Shown: positions 40,710 to 49,948, numbered from the stretch's first letter. The stretch is DNA of 54,599 nt from JBGOTP01 sp041476545 (GCA_041476545.1 JBGOTP010000002.1:1-54599), one strand, 5' to 3'. A program made the numbers and translations. The notes: a model not told the origin generated them from the letters alone.

Positions 40710-43556
40710 CTACCGTGTTGGCGCCACGGTCTCGGGCAGCAGCGTGACGACGGTGTAGCGATCGAGCGGGAAATATTTCTGGAGGGTCTCCTGCACGAGC
40801 GCCGGCGTGATGCTGTCGATGCGCTGGGGCCGCGTGAGTATTTCGTTCGGATCGGCGCCAGTCATGTGGATGTGCTGGAGGCGACCCATCCAGTAACCGT
40901 TTTCTTTCATGGACGTTTCGTAGGACCGTCGCGCCGCCTCTTTGGCCTTCGAGACGAGGTCGGCTGAGGGACCAGCCTGCTGCAGACGCCGGACTTCCTG
41001 CAGCACGCGATCGGACATGGCCTGGATGTTCTTCGGGGCGGCGCTGAAGTTCACTTCGACATGGCCGCCGCCCCGCTGGGGCGCCTCCTGCGCGAGGCCG
41101 ACGCTGACCGAATATGTCTGGCCGAGATCCTCGCGGAGCACATCGCGCAGCGTGATCTCCACAACCTGTGTCGCGGCGAGCATCTTCTCCTGCTCCAGCG
41201 CGTCGGGAGGCACGTCCGCCGCGAAACTGAGAACGGTCTCGGCCACCGGTTCGCGCCCCTTCACCACGGTCTCGCGGACGATCGTGGCCGGGAAACGCAC
41301 CCCCAGGTCTCGGAAATCCGACGTCCGTCGTCCGGTCGACGGGAGGGATCCCACGTAGCGAGCGAGGAGCGGAATGGCCGCGTCCGGTTTGAACGCGCCG
41401 ACCATGAAGAACGTGAAATCGGCGGCGTTCGCGAAACGGTCGCGATAGAAGCCGTACATCTTCGCGGGGTCGAGCGCCGCCACGCGCTCGGCGGTGAGCG
41501 GTGTCGACACGTAGTGGTTCGAGGTGTTGATCTGTTCGAGCCGCTCCCCGAACACGTCGTTCGGGCTCTGGCCTCGGTTGGCCACGGTTTCTTCGAGCTG
41601 CCGCTTGATGAACGCCATGGCACCCGGATCGCTATTGGGAGCGGTGAAGTCCTGGTACAGCAACTGGAGCGCCGTGTCGAGTTCGGCCGGGGCGGCCGCG
41701 CCAGAGATGCCATGGGTCGACAGCGAAATGAACGGGTTTGCTCCCGCGCTCTTGCCGGCAAGGAGCTTCGTGCGGTCGAGTGGTTTCAGTCCTCCGAATC
41801 CGGAAACGCCGACGTACTGAGTCGCCAGAGAGGCCTGCAGGAAGTCGGCCGGAGCGGCGAGCGACGCGCCGCCCTTGGCGTACATCGTGAAGACCACCTG
41901 ATCGTTCTGGAAATCGGTTGGCTTGAGCCAGGCTTCCACGCCGTTGGCGAATCGCACGATGGTCACGCCGAGGTCCGGAAGCTCGCGGCGCGACGCGATG
42001 GCGGCCGGTTCGGGAATTCTTTCGAGGAGCGCGCGGGTTGGGATGCCGTCGTTCCACGGCAGAACGGCGACTCGCTCTCCCGACGCGACCGCGGCCTGCA
42101 GCCCGGCCTCGGTCGGCGGCTGCAGCCCGGGCTTCTGCGGCATCACGGCGAGAATGACGCGGCTGTCATCCGACAGCCGCGCGCGTGCCAGCGCCGAGAC
42201 GTCGGCCAGCGAAATCGTGGGCAGCGCCCATTGCACGAGGCGGTATTCGTAGGCGATGCCTGGAATCGGCTCATCGTGGAGGAAGTGCCGGAGGTATTCA
42301 TCCGCGTATTGACCGCTGTCGGTCTTGTCCCGCTCGTTGTACGCCCGGTCGTAAAAGGCGAGGAGTCCGCGTTTCATGCGGTCCAGCTCACCGGGCGTAA
42401 AACCGAATTCGCGAACGCGCTGCGCTTCGACCACGAGCGCCGAGAGGCCTTCCGCGATCGTGCCGTCCTTGACGCTCGCCATCATCTGGAATGTGTCGAC
42501 ATCGTTGTTGAGATCGTCGCCACCCACACCGGCTTCCAGGAATCTGGCGTCGGGTCTCTGCGCCAGTTCGCCGAACCGTGCATCGAGCATTTCGTAGAAG
42601 AGACGCGCGACGAGAGAACGACGGTAGTCCCCCACGAGCCGGTCGCTTTCTTTCCGCCGCTTGCTGATCACCTGGACGGACGATTGCGTGACCTCGGGGT
42701 CCGACATGACCTTGACCATCAGGCCGCGCGCAAGCGGAATGGTGTTGTCGGGCGACGGTAGTGCGGCCGTGCGCGCCCGGAGTGGCCCAAAGGTCGATCG
42801 AATGGCCGCTTCCATCTGCTGCGGGTCGATGTCGCCAACGGCGACGACCCCCATCCGCTCGGGGCGGTACCATGCGTCGTAAAAGGCGCGCAGCCGCTGG
42901 GCCGGCGCGTTCTGAATGATGTCGGGTTTGCCGATCGGCAACCGATCGGCGTAGCGCGATCGGTAGAAGATGACGGGGATCTGCTGGTCGCGAATTCGGG
43001 AACCGGCGCCGAGCCCGCCGCGCCATTCTTCGATGACCACACCCCGCTCCTTGTCGATCTGGACCGGGTCGAGAGTGAGTCCTCCGGCGAAATCAGAGAG
43101 TGCGGTCAGTCCCCTGGCAACGACTTCCGGTTTGTCGGTCGGCAGGTCGAGCCGGTAGGTGGTCTCGTCAAAACCCGTCGCGGCATTGACGTGCGGACCG
43201 AGCTGAGCGCCGACCGATTCGAAATACGAGAAGACTTCGCCGGGCTTGAAATGCGCGCTGCCGTTGAACGCCATGTGCTCGATGAGGTGCGCAAGCCCCT
43301 GCTGGTCGTCGGCTTCCTGGATCGAGCCCGCCTTGATGGCGAGTCGCAGCGACACGCGCTTGGCGGGCCGGGTGTTCTGCTTGATGGTGAACTTCAGTCC
43401 GTTCGGCAACGTGCCCTCGTGGACGATGGCTTCGACCGGAATGAGGTCCTGCGGATTGAAAGTCTGCGGAGCCGCCGGCGCCTGAGCGCGGGGAAGCGCC
43501 GTCCACAGAACGCCCGCGATCGCGAGCGTTCCGAGCGAGCGTATGAGTGCCTTCAT
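40710..43556 (-). CDS. Secreted M16 family zinc metallopeptidase
   Basis: A 948-residue peptidase with a signal peptide (LGTLAIAGVLWTALPRAQA). The inverted zinc motif H-x-x-E-H is at 90-94 (GLAHLIEHMAFNGS), with the downstream glutamate in GFDETTYRL or the next helix. Two homologous M16 halves follow, the second starting near VTIVRFANGVEAWLKPT and lacking the zinc site, as in PqqL-like periplasmic peptidases. It would degrade peptides in the periplasm inside its clam-shell cavity. It is full length for a fused two-half M16 protein. Confidence 0.9.
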   Translation of the reverse strand: MKALIRSLGTLAIAGVLWTALPRAQAPAAPQTFNPQDLIPVEAIVHEGTLPNGLKFTIKQNTRPAKRVSLRLAIKAGSIQEADDQQGLAHLIEHMAFNGSAHFKPGEVFSYFESVGAQLGPHVNAATGFDETTYRLDLPTDKPEVVARGLTALSDFAGGLTLDPVQIDKERGVVIEEWRGGLGAGSRIRDQQIPVIFYRSRYADRLPIGKPDIIQNAPAQRLRAFYDAWYRPERMGVVAVGDIDPQQMEAAIRSTFGPLRARTAALPSPDNTIPLARGLMVKVMSDPEVTQSSVQVISKRRKESDRLVGDYRRSLVARLFYEMLDARFGELAQRPDARFLEAGVGGDDLNNDVDTFQMMASVKDGTIAEGLSALVVEAQRVREFGFTPGELDRMKRGLLAFYDRAYNERDKTDSGQYADEYLRHFLHDEPIPGIAYEYRLVQWALPTISLADVSALARARLSDDSRVILAVMPQKPGLQPPTEAGLQAAVASGERVAVLPWNDGIPTRALLERIPEPAAIASRRELPDLGVTIVRFANGVEAWLKPTDFQNDQVVFTMYAKGGASLAAPADFLQASLATQYVGVSGFGGLKPLDRTKLLAGKSAGANPFISLSTHGISGAAAPAELDTALQLLYQDFTAPNSDPGAMAFIKRQLEETVANRGQSPNDVFGERLEQINTSNHYVSTPLTAERVAALDPAKMYGFYRDRFANAADFTFFMVGAFKPDAAIPLLARYVGSLPSTGRRTSDFRDLGVRFPATIVRETVVKGREPVAETVLSFAADVPPDALEQEKMLAATQVVEITLRDVLREDLGQTYSVSVGLAQEAPQRGGGHVEVNFSAAPKNIQAMSDRVLQEVRRLQQAGPSADLVSKAKEAARRSYETSMKENGYWMGRLQHIHMTGADPNEILTRPQRIDSITPALVQETLQKYFPLDRYTVVTLLPETVAPTR

Positions 43557-43607
43557 GGGGATCGATTATAGTCCGCGGTCACCTGATGAGCCTTCCGGGG
43601 TCAGGTT

Positions 43608-43680
43608 GAACCACGACGACACGAAGGACACGAAATATCTTGTCTTCCAAGAAGATCTTCGTGCGCTTCGTGACTTCGTG
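43608..43680. repeat. CACGAAGGACACGAA-type inverted repeat
   Basis: Left arm ACACGAAGGACACGAA (43620-43635) and right arm TTCGTGCGCTTCGTGACTTCGTG (43658-43680) are built of 8-9-base CACGAAGGA/TTCGTG units in opposite orientation. It occupies most of the gap after the PEGA gene and before the M16 peptidase gene (both minus strand). Elements of this sort recur between genes in many soil bacteria. Confidence 0.6.
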
Positions 43681-43693
43681 ATGTCGTTCTGTG

Positions 43694-44503
43694 CTACCGG
43701 TCCGGCGTCAGGCTGATGTTGAGCGGCGCGGTCTCCCCTGCACGCAACTGAATCTCAGTCGTGAAGCGGCGATAGCCGTTCTTCGACACCTCGATCACGT
43801 GGCGGCCGTCTGAAAGCTGAACCAGAAGCCGCTCGTCGCTCGAGCCGCTGGTCCAACGTTCGCCGTCGATGATCACGTCGGCGTCGCCAGGTTGAACCCT
43901 GATGGACAGCGTTCCAACAGGTGATGGCGCCGGCTGATTCGGCTGATTCGGTCGATTCTGTCCGTCGGGGCCAGCTCCGGGACCTGGACCTGGACCTGGA
44001 CCTGGACCTGGTCCGCGGTCGGGCGGTGGCGGACCACGCCTCGCCGGCGGACCCGCAACGGGCGGCCTCATCCTTCCAGGATTCGGCCGTTCAGGACGGT
44101 CGACATTCTCTGCGGGAACCGGCGGCGCCTCGTTCGGTTCGCCGGCCGCGAGCCGCTCCAGCGTCCCCGAGATCTTTCGCGTTTGATTGGGACTGAAATA
44201 CAGCCGCTCGTGAATACTGCGATGGCCCTCGAGATAGACGACGATTTCGTGCTGGCCCGGCTCGAGGTGAAGCCGCTGGAACGTGCCGTCGAAGTCGTCG
44301 ACCCGACCGGCGAAGTATCCGTCCACGTAGACCGACGCCTCCTTCGGCTTGACGTTGACGCGAAGGCTGGCCTCGGATCCAGCATACCCGGCCCCGTACG
44401 GGTAGGGCGGATAGCGGAACTGGGCGACAGCGGGAACGGCGAACAGGCACGTGAATGCGGCGATCGTCAGCAGGCGGCGGATTCGGCAAGCAGTTGGACG
44501 CAC
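43694..44503 (-). CDS. Secreted PEGA-domain protein with repetitive linker
   Basis: A 269-residue protein. The signal peptide (LLTIAAFTCLFAVPAVAQ) is followed by a first PEGA domain (VNVKPKEASVYVDGYFAGRV, LEPGQHEIVVYLEGH) and a second at the C-terminus (LSIRVQPGDADVIIDGERW, LSDGRHVIEVSKNGY). Between them is a low-complexity linker with a (PG) run encoded by tandem GGACCT units near 43979-44012 and NQPNQP units. PEGA domains resemble S-layer and envelope-binding beta-sandwiches. GTG 44503 has an AGGAG site; an ATG at 44527 lacks one. Confidence 0.8.
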   Translation of the reverse strand: MRPTACRIRRLLTIAAFTCLFAVPAVAQFRYPPYPYGAGYAGSEASLRVNVKPKEASVYVDGYFAGRVDDFDGTFQRLHLEPGQHEIVVYLEGHRSIHERLYFSPNQTRKISGTLERLAAGEPNEAPPVPAENVDRPERPNPGRMRPPVAGPPARRGPPPPDRGPGPGPGPGPGPGAGPDGQNRPNQPNQPAPSPVGTLSIRVQPGDADVIIDGERWTSGSSDERLLVQLSDGRHVIEVSKNGYRRFTTEIQLRAGETAPLNISLTPDR

Positions 44504-44679
44504 GGTGTACTCCTGGGCAGATCGCATGACAGGTGGTCTCAGCGGCTGGTTCGCAACGAATGTGCCAGTCGAGTTGGTCACAATTGCAGGGGAATTGCGC
44601 GAGGCCGTGCGAAATCTCCAGCGTCGCGTCACCCTCGGTGGACGCTCACCCATGTGGTGGACACGGAGCAACACCATGA

Positions 44680-45498
44680 TCAGGTGTGCAGGGTCAGGCC
44701 CGGTACGTCGAGGCCTTCAATCGCGGCCGTCCATACCTCGCCCGTCGCGATCGGCTGCGATTCGGTCAGTGTTCCCGAACTCACGATCTCTCCCGGCGCG
44801 AGCGGCTCAGCCGTGGCCTGGCGGGCGATTGCCGCCGCCAGCTCTCCCAAACACAAGGCTGGACTGCGCAGCGAATTCTTCCCGGAGCCTTCGTCGACGA
44901 GTTGTCCGTTCCTGAACAACCGCACCGTGAATCGGGGCAACCGGTCGACCCATTCCGAAATGTCGTCGTCGAGGATCAACCGGGGCTCGCCGACGACGAG
45001 CGCCGCGTGCAGTCCGCCTGCGGCCACGAAATCGGCCGGTTGAAATGTCCAGTCCGGGTACGGGCAGGCGATGATCTCGAACCCGATCGCCATCCACTCC
45101 ACAGCCTGCAGCACAGCCACCGGGTCGGGATCGGTGGACGACGGGGCCGTTTTCAGTTTGAAGACGATTTCCGGTTCGATCTTTGGCGCGAGGAGTCGCG
45201 CCACTGGCAGCGACGCGATGGCGCCGGCTGCGTAGTGAACGGTATCGTCGTACATCCGCGCCCACACGAGCGTGTCGAGCTTGAGCACCCGCCACATCGC
45301 CTTATTGGCGTACCCGACTTTGCGCCCGACCGTCGCGTGCCCGTCCGCCCGTCGCAATCGCGTCAGCTCCGCCTCGACGGCGTAAGCGGCGCGCAGGTCG
45401 AATCCCGCGTCGCGGGCGGAAGGCCGCTGAATCGTCCGGCCGGCCGCGTACGCGCCCATCAGCTCCTGTGCGAGCGTTGTTGGATTGATGGCAGACAC
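44680..45498 (-). CDS. FAH-superfamily hydratase/decarboxylase-like protein
   Basis: About 272 residues resembling 2-keto-4-pentenoate hydratase / 4-oxalocrotonate decarboxylase. GRKVGYANKAMWRVL begins the fold, KIEPEIVFKLK supplies the E-x-E metal ligands, and GFEIIACPYPDWTFQPADFVA and GEIVSSGTLTESQPI follow. These enzymes act on 2-oxo-dicarboxylic acids with a divalent metal. It is the last gene of the oxalate-type operon, starting 1-2 bp after the antiporter stop codon. GTG 45498 or 45516 are both possible. Confidence 0.8.
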   Translation of the reverse strand: MSAINPTTLAQELMGAYAAGRTIQRPSARDAGFDLRAAYAVEAELTRLRRADGHATVGRKVGYANKAMWRVLKLDTLVWARMYDDTVHYAAGAIASLPVARLLAPKIEPEIVFKLKTAPSSTDPDPVAVLQAVEWMAIGFEIIACPYPDWTFQPADFVAAGGLHAALVVGEPRLILDDDISEWVDRLPRFTVRLFRNGQLVDEGSGKNSLRSPALCLGELAAAIARQATAEPLAPGEIVSSGTLTESQPIATGEVWTAAIEGLDVPGLTLHT

Positions 45499-45499
45499 A

Positions 45500-46720
45500 C
45501 TACTTCTGCGCGGCACTACTTCTGGTCCGCGAGGCGCGAAGTGCGACAGCGAGGCCCGCCGCCACGAGGGCCATCACCGCGCTCCCATACATACCCATCG
45601 CCCAGCTTCCGGACCGTTCGGCCAGCAGTGTGCCGAGCCCCGGGCCGATAATCGCCGCCACGCCCTTCGCGGTGTAGAGGACGCTGTAATTCGACGTGGC
45701 GTGGCGCGAGCCGAAATAGTCGCCGGCCGTCGACGGAAAGAGCGAATAGATTTCTCCCCACGTGAAATACACCAGCACGAGCGTGGCGGTGAACCACGCG
45801 GCGGAGACGTGGCCGACGAGCGTGACCATGAGCAGGCAGAACGCCTGCAACGTAAACGCGATGATCATCGTGGTCTCGCGACCGATTCGGTCGGAGACGG
45901 CGCCCCAGGAGATCCGGCTCGCGCCGTTGGCGATCGGACTGAGGGTCGCGGCCAGGGTGAGGGCCGCTGCCGGCAGCCCCCACGACTTCTGCATGGGGCC
46001 CTGGTTTGCGGTCACGAGGAGTCCACCGGTCGCCATGAACACGAACATCACATACATCACGTAGAACTGCGGCGTGCGCAGCATCTCAAGGGTGGTGAAC
46101 TGACGCCGCCCGACTTGCGAGACGCCGGTCGCCGCCACTGTCGCCCGGCTCGCAGGCTCGGCTGGCGGGTGCCTCAGAAACTGCGCGACCACGATGATGA
46201 CGAGGCCCTGAAAGAGCCCCGTGGCGATGAACGCCGACTGATACCCGCGCGACTTGATCATCGACTGGATGAACGGGATGAAGAGCGCCGTGCCGCCGCC
46301 GAATCCCGCCGCCATGATGCCGGACGCCAGTCCTCGGCGATCCTTGAACCATTTCAGCGCGGACCCGATCGATCCGCTGTACACGAAGGCGGCGCCGATG
46401 CCCGCCAGGCAGTACAGCGTGTACAGCATGGGCAGCGACGTGGCGTATCCCAGTCCCGCCCATCCCAGGCCGCAGAGCAGTCCCGCGGCGCTGATGAACC
46501 CGCGCGGACCCAGGCGGTCGATGAGCCATCCATCGAGCGGCTGCACCCAGGTCTGGAACAGGATGAAGAGCGTGAACGCGTACTGAATGTCCGACAGCTT
46601 CCAGCCCGTGCTGGCCTGCAGTGGATTCACGAAGAGCGTCCAGGAGTACTGCAGATTGGCGATCATGATCATCGCGATGAGCGATGCCACGAGCTGGAAC
46701 CACCTGTTGTTCAGATTCAC
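45500..46720 (-). CDS. MFS antiporter, OxlT-like (oxalate:formate family)
   Basis: A 406-residue 12-helix permease. NLQYSWTLFVNPLQASTGW in helix 1, FQTWVQPLDGWLIDRLGPR and KWFKDRRGLASGIMAAGFGGG are characteristic of the OFA family, whose model is the oxalate:formate exchanger OxlT. Start GTG 46720 overlaps the upstream TGA as GTGA. It lies behind an oxalate-CoA-ligase-like gene, which supports a dicarboxylate such as oxalate as substrate. Key substrate-binding arginine and lysine residues cannot be assigned by eye. Confidence 0.85.
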   Translation of the reverse strand: MNLNNRWFQLVASLIAMIMIANLQYSWTLFVNPLQASTGWKLSDIQYAFTLFILFQTWVQPLDGWLIDRLGPRGFISAAGLLCGLGWAGLGYATSLPMLYTLYCLAGIGAAFVYSGSIGSALKWFKDRRGLASGIMAAGFGGGTALFIPFIQSMIKSRGYQSAFIATGLFQGLVIIVVAQFLRHPPAEPASRATVAATGVSQVGRRQFTTLEMLRTPQFYVMYVMFVFMATGGLLVTANQGPMQKSWGLPAAALTLAATLSPIANGASRISWGAVSDRIGRETTMIIAFTLQAFCLLMVTLVGHVSAAWFTATLVLVYFTWGEIYSLFPSTAGDYFGSRHATSNYSVLYTAKGVAAIIGPGLGTLLAERSGSWAMGMYGSAVMALVAAGLAVALRASRTRSSAAQK

Positions 46721-47721
46721 CGCACGGCCTCCTCGGATCTCCTCACGACGCGCTCGCCCCGATGCACATCGAGCAGCTTGGCGCACGCATACACCGCCCG
46801 CGTCGCTGGCGTCGACACGCCCAGGCGCTCTCCCAGTTCGAGGACCGCGCCGACGATGGCTTCGATTTCCATCGGCCGGCCGGCTTCGTAGTCCTGCAGC
46901 ATCGACGTTTTGTGGGCGCCGACTTTCTCGGCGCCGGCCAGACGCTGATCGATTGAGACGGACAGCTCGATGCCGAGCTTGCCGGCGACCGCCTCGGCTT
47001 CCGCCATCATCTCGCGAATCAGGCGCGACGCGTCGGGGTGGCGCGCCATCTCTTCGAGCGTGCCGCCGGTCAGCGCGCTGATCGGATTGAATGCGACGTT
47101 CCCGAGCAGCTTCACCCAGATGTCGTGGCGGATGCGCGTCGTGATCGGACACCTGAAACCGGCGGCGATGAGCGCTTCAGCGATCGCTCGCGTCCTGTCC
47201 GATCGAGTGCCGTCAGGCTCGCCCAAGGTGATGCGATTCCCGTCTGTATGGTGAATGACGCCTGGCTCGGTGATATCGGTCGAGAAGTATGCCAGCGAAC
47301 CGACGATGCGCCGCGGCTCTATGGCCGACGCGATGATCCCACCCGGATCGACACGCTCGAGGCGCAGTCCGTCGAGCTCGCCGCCATGACCCTGGAAGTA
47401 CCACCACGGGATGCCGTTCTGCGTGCTCACGGCCACGGTGTCAGGTCCGAACAGAGGCCGAAGGGTCGGCGCCACCGTCGTCAGGCTGTGCGCCTTCACG
47501 CCGAGGAAGACAACGTCGGCCGTGCCCACGTCCGCGAGGTCGCCGGTCACGTCGGGCTTCACGTCGAAGTTGCCGTCTGGACTCTGGACACGCAAGCCGC
47601 GCTCCTGCATCGCGCGCAGGTGGGGTCCGCGGGCAAAGAGGACAACGTCAGCGCCGGCGCGCGCGAGCCGGGCACCGAGGTAGCCGCCGATGGCGCCAGC
47701 GCCTGCGATAACGATCTTCAC
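46717..47721 (-). CDS. Ketopantoate reductase family (ApbA/PanE)
   Basis: A 334-residue NADP-dependent reductase. The Rossmann motif GAGAIGGYLGARL opens the protein. KAHSLT, STQNGIPW and KLLGNVAFNPISALTGG (the family's active-site lysine and asparagine helix) follow. PanE makes pantoate for CoA, but this copy sits in an operon with an acyl-CoA ligase and transporter, so another 2-oxo acid may be its substrate. It overlaps both neighbours by 4 bp (ATGA and GTGA). Confidence 0.87.
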   Translation of the reverse strand: MKIVIAGAGAIGGYLGARLARAGADVVLFARGPHLRAMQERGLRVQSPDGNFDVKPDVTGDLADVGTADVVFLGVKAHSLTTVAPTLRPLFGPDTVAVSTQNGIPWWYFQGHGGELDGLRLERVDPGGIIASAIEPRRIVGSLAYFSTDITEPGVIHHTDGNRITLGEPDGTRSDRTRAIAEALIAAGFRCPITTRIRHDIWVKLLGNVAFNPISALTGGTLEEMARHPDASRLIREMMAEAEAVAGKLGIELSVSIDQRLAGAEKVGAHKTSMLQDYEAGRPMEIEAIVGAVLELGERLGVSTPATRAVYACAKLLDVHRGERVVRRSEEAVR

Positions 47722-49229
47722 GACGTCTTCGGCGAATAGGCCTGCGCCACGATTCGCCGCTGAATCTTCCCGGTGGCGGTGCGAGGGATGGCGTCCGTGA
47801 TGTGAATCTGCTTCGGACGCTTGTAGTCGGCCAGCCGATCGCGGCAGTAGGCGAGGATCTCCGATTCGGTCGCCGCTTCACGCAGGACGACCGCTGCGGC
47901 TACTTCTTCGCCCCATGTCTGGTGGGGCACGCCGAAACAGACCGCTTCGGCGATCGCCGGATGCGTCAACAGCACCTCGTCGATTTCCCGCGGCGAGATT
48001 TTCTCGCCGCCGCGATTGATCAGCTCCTTCAGCCGGCCGACGAGGGTCAGATAGCCGGCCGCGTCGAGAATGCCCTGGTCACCCGTGCGGAACCATCCGT
48101 CGGTGAATGACGACGCGTTCGCCTCGGGATTATTCTCGTACCCCTTCGTGACATTCGGACCCTGAATGACGACCTCGCCGCGCTCGCCGGGCTTCAGGTG
48201 CCGTCCGCTGTCGTCCATGATGCTGATGCGAACGTCGGTGCCACGCCCGACTGATCCAGGCTTCCGTTCGCCGGGTGGCAGCGGATTGGAGCTCATCTGG
48301 TGGGCCGCCTCGGTCATGCCGTACGCCTCCAGCACGGGCGCGCCGAACGCCGCTTCGAGGTCGTGCATCACCTGTGGCGCCAGCGACGCGCTGCAGGATC
48401 GAATAAAACGTAAGTGCTCGGCGCCGGCGGGCTTTGCGGATCCCGGCTTCTCGCGCGCGAGGAGCAGTTGATGCAGGGTCGGCACCGCCGAATACCAGGT
48501 GACGCGATGATCGCGGACGATGCGCCAGAACGACAGCGGGTTGAACTTGCCCGGCACGACCACGGTGCCGCCCGTCGCCAGCGTCGCCAGGGTCGACGCC
48601 ACCAGACCGTGCACGTGGAAGAGCGGCATCACGCAGAGCGAGACATCGTCGGGCGTGAGCGCGTAGCTGCGCGCGACGTTCTGCGCCGAGATCGACAGGT
48701 TGGCGTGCGCGAGCGGCACGCGCTTGGGACGGCCCGTGCTGCCGCTCGTGTGCAGAATCAAGGCGATATCGTCGACCTCCGGGGAGGCGACCGACCGACC
48801 GCGGACCCCTCCTGAGATGGTGACGGTCCCAACGGCGTCCATGCCAACCGTTAGAACGGGCACGCGATCGCCCGCTGCATGCCGCGCGTCGTCGGCGCCG
48901 TCAGGCGGCAGCAGAAGGACCTTCGCTGAGGTGTCTTCGAGATAGAAGCGGAATTCGTCCTCTTTGTATGCCGGGTTCAGCGGGGCTGCCGTGCCGACTT
49001 CGGACGCGGCGAGGAAGCAGACGATGGTCGGAAGACCATTGGGAAGGGCCATGCCGACGCGATCGCCGCGGCCGATCCCGGCGGCAGCCAGGGCTTCCGC
49101 GACGCCGTTCACCTGCGATCGCAATCCTCCGTACGAGATGCGAACACCCTGTTCAGGGAGGATGATGGCCGTCTGGTCCGCTGGAATCGAGCTGAGCAGG
49201 CCGAGGAGTGTCGTGGGCGCCGGTGTCAC
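47718..49229 (-). CDS. Oxalate-CoA ligase-like acyl-CoA synthetase
   Basis: A 503-residue adenylate-forming ligase. Motifs: LHTSGSTGRPKRVPLAH, MPLFHVHGLVAS, SCSASLAPQVM, EAYGMTEAAHQMSSNPLPP, the hinge TGDQGILDAAGYLTLVGR and PRTATGK. The FHVHGL and HQMSSNPLPPGERKPG segments resemble oxalyl-CoA synthetases of the AAE3/Pcs60 type. It would make oxalyl-CoA or a related acyl-CoA with ATP. It is the first gene of a four-gene operon. No clear promoter is seen; its 5' flank holds palindromic repeats. Confidence 0.83.
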   Translation of the reverse strand: MTPAPTTLLGLLSSIPADQTAIILPEQGVRISYGGLRSQVNGVAEALAAAGIGRGDRVGMALPNGLPTIVCFLAASEVGTAAPLNPAYKEDEFRFYLEDTSAKVLLLPPDGADDARHAAGDRVPVLTVGMDAVGTVTISGGVRGRSVASPEVDDIALILHTSGSTGRPKRVPLAHANLSISAQNVARSYALTPDDVSLCVMPLFHVHGLVASTLATLATGGTVVVPGKFNPLSFWRIVRDHRVTWYSAVPTLHQLLLAREKPGSAKPAGAEHLRFIRSCSASLAPQVMHDLEAAFGAPVLEAYGMTEAAHQMSSNPLPPGERKPGSVGRGTDVRISIMDDSGRHLKPGERGEVVIQGPNVTKGYENNPEANASSFTDGWFRTGDQGILDAAGYLTLVGRLKELINRGGEKISPREIDEVLLTHPAIAEAVCFGVPHQTWGEEVAAAVVLREAATESEILAYCRDRLADYKRPKQIHITDAIPRTATGKIQRRIVAQAYSPKTS

Positions 49230-49285
49230 GCGACTAAATCTCTCCTACTCGGTCCGGCACGTCAACCAGATTCGCCTTCCTCCGG

Positions 49286-49346
49286 CTCCGGCTGAAGCCG
49301 GAGCCCACGAGAATTGTGGCCCACGTAGCTCCGGCTGAGGCTGGAG
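49286..49346. repeat. Two CTCCGGCT-GA-AGCCGGAG palindromes
   Basis: A perfect 8-bp stem with GA loop at 49286-49303 and a degenerate second copy at 49329-49346. They lie between the divergent oxalate-type operon and the Rrf2 gene. The GGCTGAAGCC core is shared with the palindromes at 8685 and 29039. Confidence 0.65.
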
Positions 49347-49349
49347 CAG

Positions 49350-49374
49350 TTAGTCTATAGATGTGATAGTCTAA
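49350..49374. promoter_or_regulatory. Likely Rrf2 operator overlapping the promoter
   Basis: TTAGTCTAT and ATAGTCTAA flank a 7-base centre, forming a 25-bp dyad with one mismatch per arm. TATAGAT within it could be the -10 box. The site ends 6 bp before the presumed GTG of the Rrf2 gene, implying autoregulation and a very short leader. Confidence 0.55.
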
Positions 49375-49380
49375 TCGCCG

Positions 49381-49833
49381 GTGTTGTCGAACAAATCGAA
49401 ATATGCGTTGAAGGCGCTCCTCGTGCTCGCGCGGGAGGCGGGGCGCGGCCCGGTCCTCGTCGCCGAACTCGCACGGCGCGAAGCGCTGCCCAAAAAGTTC
49501 CTGGAGACGATTCTCCTCCAGTTGAAACATCACCGGCTGGTCGACAGCCGGAAAGGCCGCGGCGGCGGCTACGTCCTGCGCAGGAAACCCTCCGAGATCA
49601 CGTTCGGCGAAGTGATTCGCGCGCTGGACGGCCCGCTCGCGGCCGTGTCCTGCGTGAGCGAGACCGCATACATGCCCTGCGCCGAGTGCCTCGACGAGGA
49701 CACGTGCGGCGTCCGGCTCGCGATGAAGAAGGTTCGCGACGCGACCGCGCGGATTCTCGACGGTACAACCCTGGCCCAGGTGAATACGCAGGTCGCGCGG
49801 CGGCGCAACAGGGCCGCGGGTGTTCACGCATGA
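49381..49833 (+). CDS. Rrf2 family transcriptional regulator
   Basis: A 150-residue winged-helix protein. SNKSKYALKALLVLAREAG and LPKKFLETILLQLKHHRLVDSRKGRGGGYVL are the recognition helix and wing of Rrf2 proteins. Four cysteines near residues 91-111 (SCVSE, MPCAECLDEDTCG) could bind a cluster or zinc, but the spacing is unlike IscR's. The neighbours (a poly-Cys leader, porin and TauE/SafE permease) suggest control of sulfur or anion uptake, like CymR-type regulators. GTG 49381 is taken as start. Its TGA overlaps the leader peptide ATG. Confidence 0.88.
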   Translation: MLSNKSKYALKALLVLAREAGRGPVLVAELARREALPKKFLETILLQLKHHRLVDSRKGRGGGYVLRRKPSEITFGEVIRALDGPLAAVSCVSETAYMPCAECLDEDTCGVRLAMKKVRDATARILDGTTLAQVNTQVARRRNRAAGVHA

Positions 49834-49925
49834 CGACGATGCGCCAGGCGTGTTGCTGTTGTTGTCGGGGCATCCTCTGCCTCCGGCTGCGCTGTTGTCC
49901 TCCGGGTGATCACGCGACGATCTAG
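49830..49925 (+). CDS. Poly-cysteine leader peptide (candidate Cys attenuator)
   Basis: A 31-codon frame starting MTTMRQACCCCC, with five consecutive Cys codons at 49851-49865, another at 49878 and two at 49893-49898: eight Cys in 31 residues. Its ATG overlaps the rrf2 stop codon as ATGA and has no ribosome site of its own, pointing to translational coupling. It ends 24 bp before the hairpin of a strong intrinsic terminator that precedes the porin gene. Leader peptides of this sort act by ribosome stalling when charged tRNA-Cys is scarce. Too short for homology, but composition and placement are highly non-random. Confidence 0.75.
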   Translation: MTTMRQACCCCCRGILCLRLRCCPPGDHATI

Positions 49926-49948
49926 TTCACGTCCACGCTGGAGACATC

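Noticed and set aside
46717..47721. Assignment as pantothenate-pathway PanE
   Set aside because: The operon context and lack of panB/panC neighbours make the biosynthetic role unproven, so only the family is named.
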